DNA of 64,000 bases from Pseudoalteromonas sp. EB27 (lineage in GTDB: Bacteria; Pseudomonadota; Gammaproteobacteria; Enterobacterales; Alteromonadaceae). Location: contig NZ_MTQD01000007.1 of NCBI RefSeq assembly GCF_001974875.1, positions 1 through 64,000 of the forward strand, in the 5' to 3' direction. The notes under the pieces are model-generated. The model saw only the letters and a list, made by a program, of their open reading frames with translations. It searched no databases and was not told the DNA's origin. The translations under genes and the position numbers were made by a program. This document shows, piece by piece, positions 55,020-64,000 of the stretch. The stretch's first letter is position 1, and each line of letters opens with the position of its first letter.

Positions 55020-56036
55020 TTAGATTTTTGGATAACCAATTCTATCCGACAAATAACCTACGCTAGTAGCGAAGTAATACGAGCGATTCCAGTGCATAAA
55101 CACTTTGTAGTTATCGTACGCTAAGTACATCCGGCCATTTATATCATCAGGCATAACCAGTGCAGCACGTACGTCTACATTAGGTAAATCAGAACCATCA
55201 GCTTTACGGACTCCTAGTGCTTGCCAATCAGCTAATGAGCGCTCTGAGTCATTCCAATATTCTAACCACTGCTTACGTGTTTTAGTACCGCGTACTAAAA
55301 CGTATTTACTGTCAAAGTTTTCAGGTAATTGGACTTGGCGACCCCACGTAAGAGAGTCGTTCCACCCTTCTTGCTTTAGGTAATTAGCAATTGAGGCAAA
55401 AGCATCTTCCTTTGTAGTCCAAATATCTTTGCGACCATCATTATTGTAATCAATCGCATAAGCGTTGAACGATGTAGGCATAAATTGTGTTTGCCCCATA
55501 GCACCTGCCCACGACCCTTTAAATTTATCTAAGGTAATGTGGCCCGATTTTAAAATATCCAGTGCAGCCCAAAGCTGGCGTTTATAAAGCGCTTCTCGGC
55601 GTCCATCAAAAGCAAGTGTAACAAGTGAAGAAATAACATTGTGACCACCTTGAATAGTGCCAAAGTTACTTTCAAGTCCCCAAAGTGCCACTATAAAACG
55701 AGCTTGTACACCAAACTCTTTAGCAACTCGTTCAAGCACATCTTTATTTTCTGCATAAAGTTTGCGAGCGCGGTCAATTTTCCATTGTGGTACACGTTTT
55801 GGTAAATAAGTTTCAAGCGTTTCTTTTACTTCTGGCTGGTTTTTATCAGCCGACACCACTTTTTCTTTATACGTTGCTGTTGCAAAGGCATCATCAATAA
55901 GCTTAGCTTCATAACCTTTAGCTATAGCTTCTTGCTTTAAATTAGTTAAATATGTTTGAAACTCGGCTTGTGTTTTAGCCATTACAGAGCCGCTCAAGCA
56001 GACTCCACATAATAAAACGGTCAGTTTTTTAATCAC
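55020..56036 (-). CDS. lytic murein transglycosylase, MltB type
   Basis: Periplasmic peptidoglycan lytic transglycosylase (SLT_2/GH103). Signal peptide (1-20, ending SVMA), the catalytic Glu in WGLESNFG (about 118), then AGAMGQTQFMPTSF and YNNDGRKDIW. There is no lipobox, so it is soluble. I chose GTG 56036, whose GGAG lies in the end of the upstream ycgL gene; ATG 56048 would add four residues but has no spacing for that site. It overlaps ycgL by 8 bp, so translation is coupled. Confidence 0.9.
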   Translation of the reverse strand: MIKKLTVLLCGVCLSGSVMAKTQAEFQTYLTNLKQEAIAKGYEAKLIDDAFATATYKEKVVSADKNQPEVKETLETYLPKRVPQWKIDRARKLYAENKDVLERVAKEFGVQARFIVALWGLESNFGTIQGGHNVISSLVTLAFDGRREALYKRQLWAALDILKSGHITLDKFKGSWAGAMGQTQFMPTSFNAYAIDYNNDGRKDIWTTKEDAFASIANYLKQEGWNDSLTWGRQVQLPENFDSKYVLVRGTKTRKQWLEYWNDSERSLADWQALGVRKADGSDLPNVDVRAALVMPDDINGRMYLAYDNYKVFMHWNRSYYFATSVGYLSDRIGYPKI

Positions 56037-56316
56037 TATCAACTCCATTTTCTTTTCGTAATTGGCTTAGCAAGTTTTCCTCTGGCGGTGGAATTTGTAA
56101 ATAGAAGCCTTTATCAGGATTTGATAATGCTGCTTTTACAGTATCTAAATCGGCCCCACCTAAACGTTCACGTTTTGCTAAGTTTATGATCATAACGTAA
56201 TGAGGTTGACCAAACATGGTCATTAAAGGTTCCGGAACTTTACTAAAATCATCTCTTTTTTCAACAAATAAGAAGGTATCCGCTTTTTTCTTACTTTTAT
56301 ATACAGCAGTGAGCAT
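56029..56316 (-). CDS. YcgL domain-containing protein
   Basis: A 95-residue cytosolic protein with the YcgL core: MLTAVYKSKKKADTFLFVEK, LMTMFGQPHYVMIINL and GFYLQIPPPEENLL. The function is unknown. YcgL genes sit beside minC in many gammaproteobacteria, as here (divergent, 155 bp apart), and are followed by a transglycosylase gene. Confidence 0.92.
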   Translation of the reverse strand: MLTAVYKSKKKADTFLFVEKRDDFSKVPEPLMTMFGQPHYVMIINLAKRERLGGADLDTVKAALSNPDKGFYLQIPPPEENLLSQLRKENGVDSD

Positions 56317-56471
56317 TATGACCCTATAAATTCTTGCTTAACAATGCCGCACACTATAACATGAGAGTAATAATAAGTTAGAAAATTTAGATTAGAAATT
56401 TCAATAAAGGCCTTATTCAGCCTACGTTTATCTAACATTGATTTTTAATCAGACAATTCAATTGAGCGTGT

Positions 56472-57176
56472 ATGTCGGACCAAATTTTTGAGTTAAAAGG
56501 GAATCTTTTTACGTTATCAGTTTTGCACCTTTATAGTACTGATATAGCCCTTCTAGCAGAACAGTTGTATATAAAAATAGCCCAAGCACCTAGATTTTTT
56601 GAGGGTGCTCCTATTGTTGTTAACTTACTTGAAGTGAAAAACAGCCCACTCGATTTTGTGCACTTAAAATCATTGATTGAGCGTATGAGCTTTAATGCGG
56701 TTGGTGTGTGTAATGGTTCTGATGAACAACATGCCCAAGCTAAAGCGGCTGGTTTATCTGTTTTAAACTATTCACAAGACGTTAAGAGCGAACCTGTTAA
56801 ACAAGAGGCTAATACGTCTATTGTAGAAAAAACAGTGCATTTGCCGGCTCAGATTATTAGCGGCACCGTTCGTTCTGGCCAACAAGTTTATGCAAAAGAC
56901 CGTGATTTAATAGTACTTGGTGCAGTAAGTCACGGCGCTGAAGTAATTGCCGATGGTAATGTACATATTTATGGCACGTTACGCGGTCGCGCTATTGCTG
57001 GCGCAAAAGGTTTTAAAAAAGCACACATTTTTTGCCAAAAACTTGAAGCCGAATTGGTTTCAATAGATGGTAACTACTGGATCAGTGATTCACTACAAGG
57101 TGAACATTGGGGAAATGCGGTGCAAATACAACAAAAAGACGAATCATTAGAAATTTCAGCTTTGGTTAAAGGATAA
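56472..57176 (+). CDS. minC: septum site-determining protein MinC
   Basis: FtsZ-ring inhibitor. The N-terminal domain (about 1-105) binds FtsZ; the C-terminal right-handed beta-helix (about 120-225) has the GTVRSGQQVYAKDRDLIVLGAVSHGAEVIADG-type motif and binds MinD. Length 234 aa is normal. First of minCDE, 5 bp before minD. Confidence 0.96.
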   Translation: MSDQIFELKGNLFTLSVLHLYSTDIALLAEQLYIKIAQAPRFFEGAPIVVNLLEVKNSPLDFVHLKSLIERMSFNAVGVCNGSDEQHAQAKAAGLSVLNYSQDVKSEPVKQEANTSIVEKTVHLPAQIISGTVRSGQQVYAKDRDLIVLGAVSHGAEVIADGNVHIYGTLRGRAIAGAKGFKKAHIFCQKLEAELVSIDGNYWISDSLQGEHWGNAVQIQQKDESLEISALVKG

Positions 57177-57181
57177 ATCTC

Positions 57182-57991
57182 ATGGCAAAAGTAATTGTCG
57201 TTACCTCTGGTAAAGGCGGTGTTGGTAAAACAACATCAAGTGCTGCAATTGGCACAGGCTTAGCGTTAAAAGGCTATAAAACAGTTATTATCGACTTTGA
57301 TATTGGTTTACGTAACTTAGATTTAATTATGGGTTGTGAACGCCGTGTTGTTTATGACTTTGTAAACGTGATAAATGGTGAGGCAAACCTTAACCAAGCG
57401 CTTATTAAAGATAAACGTGTAGATAAATTATTTTTACTACCCGCTTCACAAACTCGTGATAAAGACGCATTAACACGTGAAGGTGTTGAACGCGTACTAA
57501 ACGAATTAAAAGAAGACTTTGATTACATTGTATGTGATTCACCAGCAGGTATAGAAGCTGGCGCTATGATGGCAATGTACTTTGCTGACGAAGCAATTGT
57601 GACAACAAATCCAGAAGTGTCGTCAGTTCGAGATTCGGATCGTATTTTAGGTATTTTACACAGCAAATCAAAACGTGCTGAAGAAGGCCTAGAAAACATT
57701 AAAGAACACTTACTATTAACACGCTATAATCCTAGTCGTGTTGAAAAAGGTGAAATGCTATCGGTAGAAGATGTGCAAGATATTCTGTCAATCCCACTAT
57801 TAGGTGTTATTCCTGAATCGCAAGCGGTATTAAGTGCTTCAAACTCAGGCCAACCTGTTATATTGGATACAGAATCTGATGCAGGCCAAGCTTATTCTGA
57901 TGCAATTAACCGCTTACTAGGTGAAACCGTCGATTTTCGCTTCTTAGACGTTGAGAAAAAAGGCTTATTTAAACGGATTTTTGGAGGTTAA
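57182..57991 (+). CDS. minD: septum site-determining ATPase MinD
   Basis: Membrane-binding ATPase that positions MinC. Deviant Walker [10 protein letters not shown] (10-18), [11 protein letters not shown] (about 39-49), the switch CDSPAGIE, and the C-terminal amphipathic membrane helix [11 protein letters not shown]. Length 269 aa is normal. It ends with a GGAGG ribosome site that serves minE. Confidence 0.97.
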   Translation: MAKVIVVTSGKGGVGKTTSSAAIGTGLALKGYKTVIIDFDIGLRNLDLIMGCERRVVYDFVNVINGEANLNQALIKDKRVDKLFLLPASQTRDKDALTREGVERVLNELKEDFDYIVCDSPAGIEAGAMMAMYFADEAIVTTNPEVSSVRDSDRILGILHSKSKRAEEGLENIKEHLLLTRYNPSRVEKGEMLSVEDVQDILSIPLLGVIPESQAVLSASNSGQPVILDTESDAGQAYSDAINRLLGETVDFRFLDVEKKGLFKRIFGG

Positions 57992-57992
57992 C

Positions 57993-58256
57993 GTGTCTTT
58001 ACTTGACTACTTCCGCTCAGAAAAGAAAAACAGTGCGTCACTAGCAAAAGAGCGATTGCAGATCATTGTCGCGCACGAGCGTTCTCAACGAGGAACGCCG
58101 GATTACTTACCACAATTAAAACAAGACATTTTAGATGTGATCCGTAAATACGTGAACGTAAGTACCGATGCAGTTCAGGTTCAGTTTGATCAGAACGAAG
58201 ACGATTTAGCCGTACTTGAGCTAAACGTTACACTACCTGATGAAGAAAAGAAGTAA
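57993..58256 (+). CDS. minE: cell division topological specificity factor MinE
   Basis: Drives MinCD pole-to-pole oscillation. The start is GTG at 57993, six bases after a strong GGAGG and one base after the minD stop, giving 87 residues (SLLDYFRS start, as in E. coli's 88-residue MinE). The anti-MinCD segment [14 protein letters not shown] (about 18-31) and the C-terminal dimer domain are intact. A longer ATG start inside minD (57951) is rejected. Confidence 0.96.
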   Translation: MSLLDYFRSEKKNSASLAKERLQIIVAHERSQRGTPDYLPQLKQDILDVIRKYVNVSTDAVQVQFDQNEDDLAVLELNVTLPDEEKK

Positions 58257-58264
58257 TTGAAGAA

Positions 58265-58285
58265 AGGGCGCTTTATAAGCGCCCT
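58265..58285 (+). terminator. terminator of minCDE
   Basis: A perfect 9-bp GC-rich stem (AGGGCGCTT/AAGCGCCCT) with a 3-nt loop, followed by T-rich sequence, 8 bp after the minE stop. Confidence 0.88.
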
Positions 58286-58378
58286 CTTTATTTTCGCAAT
58301 AACTTTCTAAATACCTACGTTTTAATCCCCTTCGTGCAACTAAAACTTTTTAACTATGTAACACAAAAACTATAGATA

Positions 58379-58540
58379 ATACCAATTCGCTTAATTAAGT
58401 GATCTATTTTGAGGATCGAAAAACGTGTTGATAGCTAGGCAAAAAAATCGCTATTTAGTTGTTCTAAAAGAGATTTTTTTAACACAGGTAACGACACGTT
58501 TAGCGCCGCAAAATGATTAAGTATTATTGCGGATTGGTAT
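58379..58540. repeat. 162-bp MITE-like hairpin element
   Basis: Terminal inverted repeats ATACCAATTCGC (58379-58390) and GCGGATTGGTAT (58529-58540) pair at 11 of 12. Nested inside are AAACGTGTTG/CGACACGTTT (58421-58430, 58492-58501; 9 of 10) and AAAAAAATC/GATTTTTTT (58441-58449, 58472-58480). The whole unit could fold into one long hairpin. It has no coding capacity and lies between convergent minE and rnd. A non-autonomous mobile element is the best guess. Confidence 0.65.
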
Positions 58541-58572
58541 AAGTATTACACAGTTAAAGAAAACATTTAGCC

Positions 58573-59703
58573 TTAAGTATCCCATTCTTTTAAAGCGTCT
58601 TTAACATAGGTATATCGCCAAGAACTAAGTAAATCTGGCTTTATATGACTCTGCTTTTGCTCATTAGTTAGCTTCCAATTCCAACTAATCAATTGATTTA
58701 CCTGCTTTTTAGAGGCCATAACGTCTTCTGGTATATTGTGCTCTTTAGCTACTTTAGTGATTTTTTGTTTTATATCTTTTGCTACTTTTTTATAAGTAGG
58801 AAAATCAATTAAGCGCTTAAGTACATCAGGATGCTGAGCATCAGGAACCGCTTTGGCAACTTCAATACACTTTATTATATCTACACCAGAGCGATTAACT
58901 TCAATTGCTTCAACTCCTGGAATTTGACGTAGAGCGTTTAAACTTGAAGGACCACGTTTGGCAATTTCAGTCATGTTATGTTCTTTTAACACAAAATTAA
59001 GCGCCAAATTTTTCTTGATAGCTTTATTTCTTCGCCATACAGCAAGCTCTTTTAACACCGCTAATTCGTGCGGTTTAAGTTGCCATGCATTTTTAATATC
59101 TTTATATAAAAGCTCGTCAGGTGTTTGAAATGCACGTTTTTTTGCAATCAATTCACTTTCGTTTATTACAATGTCAAAGAAACCAGCCACATTGATACGG
59201 TCGATGATCTGCTCAAAACACGGTAATAAGTAAAAAGTATCAGCAGCAGCGTAGTCTAATTGTTTTTTGGTTAACGGACGTTGCAGCCAGTTAGTGCGTG
59301 ACTCGCTTTTATCTATTTCAATACCTTGCAGTTCTTTTACCATAAGAGCAAAGCCCATACAGTTACCTTCACCGAGTAACTGCAACGCAAATTGTGTATC
59401 AAATAATGGAGCTGGAACGAACCCTGCGTACTTTTGAAAAACTTCAATATCTTCAGAAGGAGAATGCAGTACTTTTAAAACAGCAGGATCTTTAAGTATT
59501 TCCCAAAAATCAAATAGTGAAAGTTCAGCTAATGGGTCAATAAGCGCTAAATGCTCACCATCAAAAACTTGGATAAGTGCAACTTCTGGATACAAAGTGC
59601 GACGACGCATAAACTCAGTATCAATAGCTAAAATAGGCTTATTTTTTATTTGTTCAACAAAAGTATTAAGTTGATTTTGGGTTTCGATCAATTGGTATTG
59701 CAC
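58573..59703 (-). CDS. rnd: ribonuclease D
   Basis: 3'-to-5' exoribonuclease for tRNA 3' maturation. DEDDy motifs: LAIDTEFMRR (about 25-34, Asp28/Glu30), LHSPSEDIEVF (about 80-90), YAAADTFYLLP (about 150-160, Tyr and Asp). An HRDC domain follows (about 208-290). Length 376 aa matches E. coli. It starts only 15 bp after a terminator that ends fadD. Confidence 0.95.
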   Translation of the reverse strand: MQYQLIETQNQLNTFVEQIKNKPILAIDTEFMRRRTLYPEVALIQVFDGEHLALIDPLAELSLFDFWEILKDPAVLKVLHSPSEDIEVFQKYAGFVPAPLFDTQFALQLLGEGNCMGFALMVKELQGIEIDKSESRTNWLQRPLTKKQLDYAAADTFYLLPCFEQIIDRINVAGFFDIVINESELIAKKRAFQTPDELLYKDIKNAWQLKPHELAVLKELAVWRRNKAIKKNLALNFVLKEHNMTEIAKRGPSSLNALRQIPGVEAIEVNRSGVDIIKCIEVAKAVPDAQHPDVLKRLIDFPTYKKVAKDIKQKITKVAKEHNIPEDVMASKKQVNQLISWNWKLTNEQKQSHIKPDLLSSWRYTYVKDALKEWDT

Positions 59704-59718
59704 TTAATCTCCTACAAT

Positions 59719-59746
59719 AAAAAAGCCGACATATGTCGGCTTTTTT
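59719..59746. terminator. terminator between fadD and rnd
   Basis: A 28-bp perfect palindrome (AAAAAAGCCGACA and its complement around a 2-nt centre) with T-runs on both strands, 8 bp after the fadD stop. Confidence 0.9.
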
Positions 59747-59754
59747 ATAGGTTG

Positions 59755-61407
59755 CTAATCTTTCAAGGCTCTTCGGAGTATCTTACCTACGTTAGTTTTA
59801 GGTAACTCATCCCTAAACTCTACCAGTTTGGGGACCTTGTAATTAGTTAAATTATCACGACAGTGACTTATTATATCTTTTTCAGTTAAAGAAGGGTCTT
59901 TTTTCACAACAAAAACTTTAACTTGTTCACCACTTACATCGTGAGGAATACCAATAGCTGCGACTTCAAGCACACCTTCGTGCATAGCCACTACTTCTTC
60001 AATCTCATTAGGGAAAACATTAAAGCCAGATACAATGATCATGTCTTTTTTACGATCTACAATAAAGAAGAAACCTTCGTCATCATAAGTCGCAATATCA
60101 CCTGTAGCAAACCAGCCATCTTTTAAACATTCAGCTGTTGCATCTGGACGGTTATAATAACCAAGCATTACTTGCGGGCCTTTAACACAAAGCTCGCCAG
60201 GTTCACCTTTAGCGGCTTCTTCGCCATTATCTAAAACTAATTTAATATCAGTGTTCGGTGCAGGTAAACCAATAGAGCCATTATATGCTTTCAAATCAAA
60301 AGGACTAATAGTAACTAAAGGAGAACATTCTGTAAGGCCATAACCTTCCATCAGTTTTGACCCCGTCACTTTTTGCCATTTTTCAGCAACAGGGCGTTGA
60401 ACGGCCATACCGCCACCCAAAGACATTTTTAAATGGCTAAAATCAAGTTCAGCAAAACCTGGTGTGTTTAATAAACCATTAAATAATGTATTAACGCCAG
60501 TAATTGCTGTGAATTTATGTTGACCCAGCTCTTTAACAAACCCTGGCATATCTCGTGGGTTTGTAATTAATATGTTTAAACCGCCGTACTTCATAAACGT
60601 TAGGCAGTTAGCTGTTAAAGCAAATATATGATAAAGAGGCAGTGCAGTAACAACAACTTCTTCACCACGGTTTAACACTTTGTCTAAACAACCTGAAACT
60701 TGCTCGAGGTTACCAACCATATTGCCATGGCTCAGCATTGCTCCTTTAGATACACCTGTTGTACCACCGGTGTACTGTAAAAAAGCAAGATCAGACAAGC
60801 TCATTTCAGGACGTGTATATTTAGCTTCATCTGCAGCTAAAACGTCTGAAAATTTAATTGTGTTAGGCAAGTTGAACTTTGGCACCATTTTTTTAATGTG
60901 CTTCACAACAAAATTAACTATGTGCTTTTTAAGCCCGCCTACCATGTCGCCTACTTGCGTTACTACAATATGTTTAACATCAGTATGGGCAAGTGACTTT
61001 TCAAGTGTGTCAGCAAAGTTTGCTAGGATGAAAATAGCAGTAGTGTCAGAGTCTTTTAGCTGATGCTCTAATTCACGCACAGTGTAGAGAGGGTTAACAT
61101 TAACAACGACACAACCTGCACGTAAAACACCTAAAATTGTGACTGGTGTTTGTAGTAAGTTAGGCATCATTACGGCAACTTTGTCGCCTTTTTTGAGACC
61201 TAAGTCATTTTGAATATAGGAAGCAACTTTTTTTGTTGCTGTATCTATTTCATCGTAAGACATCGTTTTACCCATATTCGTAAATGCAGGTAAATCGGTG
61301 TAGTCACTAAAACTTTTTTCGAACACTTCGAGTAACGAGTTGTAATGCTCAGGATCGATTGTTTCAGGCATACCCTCTGGGTAGCGCTTAAGCCAGATTT
61401 TTTCCAC
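59755..61407 (-). CDS. fadD: long-chain fatty acid-CoA ligase
   Basis: Activates fatty acids to acyl-CoA with ATP, membrane-associated, opening beta-oxidation. The P-loop-like [12 protein letters not shown] (about 213-224), the adenylate motif GYGLTECSP (about 358-366), [13 protein letters not shown] and [16 protein letters not shown] (FACS signature, about 438-453) are all present. Length 550 aa and its place before rnd match other gammaproteobacteria. Confidence 0.95.
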   Translation of the reverse strand: MEKIWLKRYPEGMPETIDPEHYNSLLEVFEKSFSDYTDLPAFTNMGKTMSYDEIDTATKKVASYIQNDLGLKKGDKVAVMMPNLLQTPVTILGVLRAGCVVVNVNPLYTVRELEHQLKDSDTTAIFILANFADTLEKSLAHTDVKHIVVTQVGDMVGGLKKHIVNFVVKHIKKMVPKFNLPNTIKFSDVLAADEAKYTRPEMSLSDLAFLQYTGGTTGVSKGAMLSHGNMVGNLEQVSGCLDKVLNRGEEVVVTALPLYHIFALTANCLTFMKYGGLNILITNPRDMPGFVKELGQHKFTAITGVNTLFNGLLNTPGFAELDFSHLKMSLGGGMAVQRPVAEKWQKVTGSKLMEGYGLTECSPLVTISPFDLKAYNGSIGLPAPNTDIKLVLDNGEEAAKGEPGELCVKGPQVMLGYYNRPDATAECLKDGWFATGDIATYDDEGFFFIVDRKKDMIIVSGFNVFPNEIEEVVAMHEGVLEVAAIGIPHDVSGEQVKVFVVKKDPSLTEKDIISHCRDNLTNYKVPKLVEFRDELPKTNVGKILRRALKD

Positions 61408-61522
61408 TCTTAGCCCCTGTTTATAATTATATTTTTATTAACCTTAATCTAAGTAAGGCGCTTTAACAATTGAGCAAATACTCTAATGCAGGAATAATCC
61501 CACATTTAACACATATTTACAA

Positions 61523-62374
61523 TTAACATGCACCATTTTGCAGCATAAAGTCTTGAATATGCTCAAAACAGTGTTCACTGCTTTGCATGTGGCAATGATG
61601 CCCACCATCTACATTAATGACCTTCAAGCTATTGTAATAACTAATATACTTTGCCAAATTTTGTTTTACAAACGAATAACCTTCGTTACCTAAAATTAAT
61701 TGACATGGTGCAATTAAATCTTTTATTGCACCAATACATTGCGCTTCATCAAACCTAAAACCTGAGTGATTTTTGAGCTTTGGATCTGTTGTTAGCGCAA
61801 AACCATCTGAAACCTGTTTAATATTTCGTTGCATTAAGAGCTTAATAAGCTCGCTATTCAAATCGGTTGTTTGAGCACGAGCTTCATAAATAAGTTCTTT
61901 CGACTTATAAATTCTCGACTTTTTATTTTTTAAACGCGCTCTATTTAGTACTGCACTTTGTAACTGTTCACACACACCTTCACTAGGGGTTGTAACACAA
62001 CCAATTCCCTCAATAAAGGTAACAGACTCTACATAATCGCTAAAGCAGCTAGCAAAAAGTCCTGCAACCATAGCGCCCATGGAATGACCTACTAAATGTA
62101 CTTTTTTAACACCAAGGGCATTTATAAGTTGGTACACATCATCAATATAATCAACAAAATAATAGTGTGCATCATCACTTCGCCAAGATGATAAACCGTG
62201 CCCGACAAAGTCAATACAGTACCACGTATGCTTTGGGTTAACGTTGTTTAACATTGGCATAAAGCTATGGCAGTTGTCTAACCACCCATGCAACGCTATT
62301 ACTATTTCGTTCCCTGAACCTACTTTTAAGCCATGGATATTTAAATTATTGGTTTCAATATTAAATGGCTGCAC
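61523..62374 (-). CDS. alpha/beta hydrolase
   Basis: Cytosolic serine hydrolase fold. HGWLDNCHSF (29-38) gives the oxyanion loop; the nucleophile elbow is GHSMG (96-100, Ser98); the catalytic His is in DGGHHCHMQ (about 259-263). Length 283 aa is normal. It lies 115 bp upstream of fadD on the same strand, and might be a lipase or thioesterase acting in fatty-acid use, but substrate is not evident. Confidence 0.88.
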   Translation of the reverse strand: MQPFNIETNNLNIHGLKVGSGNEIVIALHGWLDNCHSFMPMLNNVNPKHTWYCIDFVGHGLSSWRSDDAHYYFVDYIDDVYQLINALGVKKVHLVGHSMGAMVAGLFASCFSDYVESVTFIEGIGCVTTPSEGVCEQLQSAVLNRARLKNKKSRIYKSKELIYEARAQTTDLNSELIKLLMQRNIKQVSDGFALTTDPKLKNHSGFRFDEAQCIGAIKDLIAPCQLILGNEGYSFVKQNLAKYISYYNSLKVINVDGGHHCHMQSSEHCFEHIQDFMLQNGAC

Positions 62375-62788
62375 GGTAAGTCCTTTATTAATTTAGAGCA
62401 TCATTATTTATAGCATACAAGTTGTCAGACCACTAACTTAGAAAATGGTGCCAAATTCACGATTTAATTATCTTCGTGATGACAAGAGAAGCAAAGCATA
62501 ATAATTAAACATAACATTATTAATAACTTAAACTAAAAACAACAAACTAACCGTTTTTAATAAGCTTGCTCTGTATGTATTTTGAACAATTTAAAGGTGG
62601 CGGCATTGTATATACTTAACTTATAACTAGTATAATTTAAATAAATAGAACTAACAGCGTTAACTATAATTCTATGTATATAAAATCAAAGTATAAATTA
62701 TAAATATCTCAGATATTCATTTATTTATCATCCTATCTGTATACAATATCAGCGGCTATTAAATAAGGTACACTCATAAGGTACAACC
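62375..62788. other. 414-bp gap without a gene
   Basis: AT-rich DNA between divergent alpha/beta hydrolase and alkaline phosphatase genes. Just before the phosphatase ATG an AAGGTACA octamer is repeated (62767-62774 and 62780-62787). I see no open frame and no clear PhoB box close to the start. Confidence 0.55.
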
Positions 62789-64000
62789 ATGAAAAAACAG
62801 ATCAGCTTATTGGCACTTTTATGCACCGCTTCTGGTGCTTACGCAGAATCAGCACCTAAAAATGTAATTTATATGATTGGTGACGGCATGGGTCCGGCTT
62901 ACACCACGGCTTATCGCTATTTTAAAGATGACCCTGCAACAAAAGAAGTAGAAGGCACGGTTTTTGACACTATTTTAAAAGGCATGGCTCACACCTACCC
63001 TGATGACCATACTTATGTAACAGACAGCGCAGCGGGTGCTACAGCGCTTAGTAGCGGCCATAAAAGTTATAATGGTGCAGTTGCTGTAGATACAGATAAA
63101 AAGCCAGTTAAAACCATGCTTGAAATGGCAAAAGAGCGCGGTATGACAACTGCGCTTGTTGTAACGTCACAAATAAACCATGCAACACCTGCTAGCTTTA
63201 CAGCTCACAATGAATCTCGTTACAACTACGATGATATTGCCAACGATTATATTGATAATAAGATTGCTGGTAAATTACCTGTTGATTTAATGCTAGGTGG
63301 CGGTACTAAATATTTTATTCGTGACGACCGTAATTTAGTTGAAGAATTTAAAGCGGCAGGTTACCAATACGGTGACGATATTAATAACCTGGGACAAATT
63401 ACACAAATACCTGCCATAGGTTTGTATGCAAGCAAAGGCTTGCCATTTGCCCTTGATATGAACCCAACTCGCCTTACTCAGTTAACATCTAAAGCGCTTG
63501 GTTTACTAGATGACCAGAACGAAGAAGGCTTTTTTGTGATGATTGAGGGCAGCCAAATTGATTGGTGTGGTCACTCTAACGATATAGCGTGTGCGATGGC
63601 TGAAATGGACGACTTTGCTAAATCAATCGAAAAAGCAAAAGCGTACGTTGATAAAAATAAAGACACTATACTTGTAGTTACAGCCGATCACTCAACGGGC
63701 GGCTTAACTATTGGTTCGCACGGCCAATTTAAATGGGAAACAGACGTAATTAAAGGTGTTAAGGCAACGGCTAGTAAGTTAACAGACAAACTTATGGAGT
63801 CTAAAGACTTAAAACCAGTATGGACTGCTAACACCAATATTGAATTTACAACTGAAAACCAAATCAAACTTGAGCAAGCTAAAAAAATGGGCGAAAAAGC
63901 GCTTAATTTAGCTGTTAAAAGTATTATTAGTGATGCAAGCTTTACTGGCTGGACAACTGGCGGACACACCGCTGTAGACGTTCAAGTATTTGCCTATGGC
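62789..64000 (+). CDS. alkaline phosphatase, 3' end outside the window
   Basis: Periplasmic phosphomonoesterase of the PhoA superfamily. The frame is open for 404 codons from ATG 62789 to the last base, so the gene continues beyond. Signal peptide (1-19, ending AYA), metal-binding MIGDGMG (Asp32), the phosphorylated serine in TDSAAGATAL (Ser80), EGSQIDWCGH and TADHSTGG (zinc ligands), and GGHTA near the cut. It would release phosphate from organic esters. About 100 residues are probably missing. Confidence 0.93.
   Translation, partial: MKKQISLLALLCTASGAYAESAPKNVIYMIGDGMGPAYTTAYRYFKDDPATKEVEGTVFDTILKGMAHTYPDDHTYVTDSAAGATALSSGHKSYNGAVAVDTDKKPVKTMLEMAKERGMTTALVVTSQINHATPASFTAHNESRYNYDDIANDYIDNKIAGKLPVDLMLGGGTKYFIRDDRNLVEEFKAAGYQYGDDINNLGQITQIPAIGLYASKGLPFALDMNPTRLTQLTSKALGLLDDQNEEGFFVMIEGSQIDWCGHSNDIACAMAEMDDFAKSIEKAKAYVDKNKDTILVVTADHSTGGLTIGSHGQFKWETDVIKGVKATASKLTDKLMESKDLKPVWTANTNIEFTTENQIKLEQAKKMGEKALNLAVKSIISDASFTGWTTGGHTAVDVQVFAYG

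Noticed and set aside
57951..57992. ATG start of minE inside minD
   Set aside because: Overlaps the MinD membrane helix; GTG 57993 behind GGAGG gives the correct MinE length and N-terminus.
62600..62788. PhoB box before the alkaline phosphatase gene
   Set aside because: I found no pair of CTGTCAT-like heptamers in 11-bp register near the start, although the gene would be expected to be phosphate controlled.
1..64000. tRNA, rRNA, phage or plasmid genes, defence systems
   Set aside because: I saw no cloverleaf-like or rRNA-like sequence, integrase, capsid, replication initiator, toxin-antitoxin pair or restriction gene.

Overview
The window looks like chromosome of a marine gammaproteobacterium of the Alteromonadales, most likely Pseudoalteromonas. 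The reasons are AT-rich DNA, the TonB2-type block (DUF3450, TtpC-like ExbB, ExbB, ExbD, TonB, TPR protein), a GlyGly-CTERM M4 protease, and the linkage of minCDE, ycgL, rnd, fadD and ycgN. I saw no rRNA, tRNA, CRISPR array, prophage or intact insertion sequence. Most genes are ordinary core or shell genes, and both window ends cut through a gene.

Layout. (1) 1-0.6 kb: the 3' end of an unrecognised, AT-rich membrane-associated gene. (2) 0.7-6.0 kb: a patatin-like protein, then an amino-acid catabolism set (sodium:alanine-type symporter, CtlX-like hydrolase, ornithine cyclodeaminase) divergent from an Lrp/AsnC regulator. (3) 6-12.2 kb: a second patatin, a luciferase-like oxidoreductase, a siderophore-interacting reductase divergent from a MarR regulator across two matching palindromes, and an SOS-controlled umuDC pair. 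(4) 12.3-18.6 kb: a 2100-residue secreted M4 metalloprotease. (5) 18.8-26 kb: small conserved genes (DUF4240, YwbE, a short lipoprotein), a one-domain voltage-gated channel with an unusually acidic filter, a DUF748-like protein and two c-di-GMP enzymes. (6) 26-40 kb: asd, then a TonB-dependent receptor, a giant three-repeat lipoprotein and a full TonB2 energy-transduction operon. (7) 40-50.5 kb: a chemoreceptor/diguanylate cyclase/DsbA-like operon, a FucP-type sugar transporter between two identical 10-bp palindromes, a solo periplasmic binding protein, an RNA methyltransferase with YcgN, a DUF885 lipoprotein and an amidohydrolase. (8) 50.7-64 kb: a siderophore receptor with a Fur-like site, AdhP and a GbsR regulator, a lytic transglycosylase with YcgL, minCDE, a hairpin-forming MITE-like repeat, rnd, fadD, an alpha/beta hydrolase, and an alkaline phosphatase cut by the window end.

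Most interesting. The 30-40 kb region reads as one outer-membrane import system: inner-membrane motor, periplasmic parts, receptor and a large surface lipoprotein. Its two upstream regions both carry TTGTCAT-type heptamers exactly 33 bp apart, at similar distances from their genes. This resembles a PhoB (phosphate starvation) arrangement. The substrate cannot be read from sequence. Second, the ion channel's filter (TFEDWTD) naturally has two of the three acidic residues known to turn NavAb into a calcium channel. Third, the siderophore-reductase promoter is overlapped by two MarR-type operators.
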